DNA of 64,000 nucleotides from Petunia secreta (lineage: Eukaryota > Streptophyta > Magnoliopsida > Solanales > Solanaceae). Where the stretch lies: NCBI GenBank assembly GCA_029990175.1, contig JARKIP010000005.1:28467501-28531500 (forward strand), given 5' to 3'. Below the pieces are notes generated by a model, which saw nothing but the letters and a program-made list of their open reading frames with translations, ran no database searches and was not told the origin of the DNA. This document shows positions 63,261 through 64,000 of the stretch, piece after piece; position 1 is the first letter of the stretch; each line of letters begins with the position of its first letter. Made by a program: the position numbers and the translations under genes.

Positions 63261-64000
63261 GCGGCCTGTTGAGCAATTGTGAACCCGAAACAAGGTCGAT
63301 TTGATGCTCAATGCCTCTTAGTGGTGGCAACCCACTAGGCAACTCCTCGGGAAAGATGTCTTCATAACCTTGAAAAGAGAAGAAATATAAGTAGGCAAAG
63401 AAGGGGTTAGTTCGTTAGCAAGCAAAACATGTTCCTTGTGTAGGAGGAGAATCATGGGTACTCCTTCCTCCACATCTCTCAAACATTCCTTCCTAGACAA
63501 GAACAAGTTCACTCCCTCTTTTGGTTCCTCACTCTTTTGAGTAACAACTCTCACTCTCTCTTCTTCCACAACTCCCTCTTTCTTTTCTTTCTCTCTTTTC
63601 AACTTTAACTCCCTCATCTTCCTATAACCCTCACTCACTTGCGCCGGGGTCAATGGATTGAGAACAAATTTTCGACCCCCCACTTCCAAGGCATACCTAT
63701 TGGTTTTTCCATCATGCTTTGCCAAACGGTCATATTACCAAGGCCTACCAAGCAAGATATGGCAAGCTTGCATAGGAACAACGTCAAATAAAAGCTCATC
63801 ATGGTAATCCCCAATCTTGAACTTAATCAAGGCTTGCTTGGTCACCTTAAGTTCACCACACTCATTCAACCATTGGAGTTTGTAAGATTGTGGGCGCTTT
63901 CTAGTAGGTAGTTTAAGTTGTTCAATCAAGGTGGTGCACACCACATTAACGCAACTACCACTATAAATAATCAAAGAACAAGTAGCACCTTGAACCTTAC
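63261..64000 (-). pseudogene. F protease and linker, partial
   Basis: Protease frame 63974-63735: the active-site region reads LIIYSGSCVNVV, with Tyr in place of the catalytic Asp, then YKLQWLNECGELKVTKQ and PMQACHILLGRPW. A TAA/TAG-type break follows, then the linker 63725-63318 (HDGKTNRYALEVGGRKFVLNPL, then a Lys/Glu-rich coiled coil). Gag would lie beyond 64000. Confidence 0.8.

Larger units (their letters stand above)
59929..64000 (-). mobile_element. Gypsy element F, 3' part (continues beyond the window)
   Basis: The minus-strand order is protease, RT, RNase H, integrase, PPT and 3' LTR. Pol has only a few breaks. The 3' LTR shares TGATATGA at one end and TGATG at the other with element G. 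The 5' part lies right of 64000, so the target duplication and 5' LTR cannot be checked. Confidence 0.85.

Overview
This window looks like heterochromatic nuclear DNA of a dicot plant. From remembered retroelement families I would guess Solanaceae, but that is not proven by anything in the window. I found no intact host gene, rRNA or tRNA. The DNA is AT-rich and is built from layers of LTR retrotransposons, LINE ends and short non-coding elements, nearly all broken by stop codons, frameshifts and nested insertions.

Layout, left to right. 1-587: 3' part of a plus-strand Copia LTR (element H), abutting the integrase of a minus-strand Copia element A (588-9506). A's gag is split by a complete nested element G (2244-7699, minus). 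9.5-15.6 kb: short transposon remnants, including two Tourist-like elements with TTA target duplications (10115-11760, itself hit by a probable solo LTR, and 12383-13120). 15.6-22.2 kb: a cluster of non-coding, hairpin-rich repeats plus a degenerate GAAACA tandem array. 22.5-23.0 kb: an inverted pair of MITE-like repeats. 24792-34203: Copia element B, full length, with two LTRs, an AAGTG target duplication, PBS, PPT, broken gag and pol, and a long extra ORF downstream of pol (Sirevirus-like). 36.9-37.1 kb: a LINE 3' end. 37709-44761: element C. 45.5-49.7 kb: pol of a chromovirus-like Gypsy element E (plus), whose RT is split by an 859-bp solo LTR with a perfect GACTC duplication; E's 3' LTR (49724-59544) is split by element D (51433-58410). 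59545-59895: a second LINE 3' end, into which E appears to have inserted. 59929-64000: Gypsy element F (minus), with its 3' LTR and most of pol; the rest lies beyond the window.

How the parts relate. C and D are two diverged copies of one non-autonomous Tat/Retand-like Gypsy family. On the minus strand they carry gag and a protease remnant and then stop, with no RT, RNase H or integrase. On the plus strand, antisense to gag, they carry a gypsy-transposase-like/coiled-coil gene whose reading frame is broken by GT-AG introns at matching places in both copies. G also lacks pol but shares LTR ends, a pol-tail remnant and GCGATCGC-rich palindromic LTR sequence with F, so F-like elements are a plausible helper for G. 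The best candidates for under-described biology are the spliced antisense gene of C/D, the G/F helper-parasite pair with its palindromic LTR arrays, and the 15.6-22.2 kb hairpin cluster.
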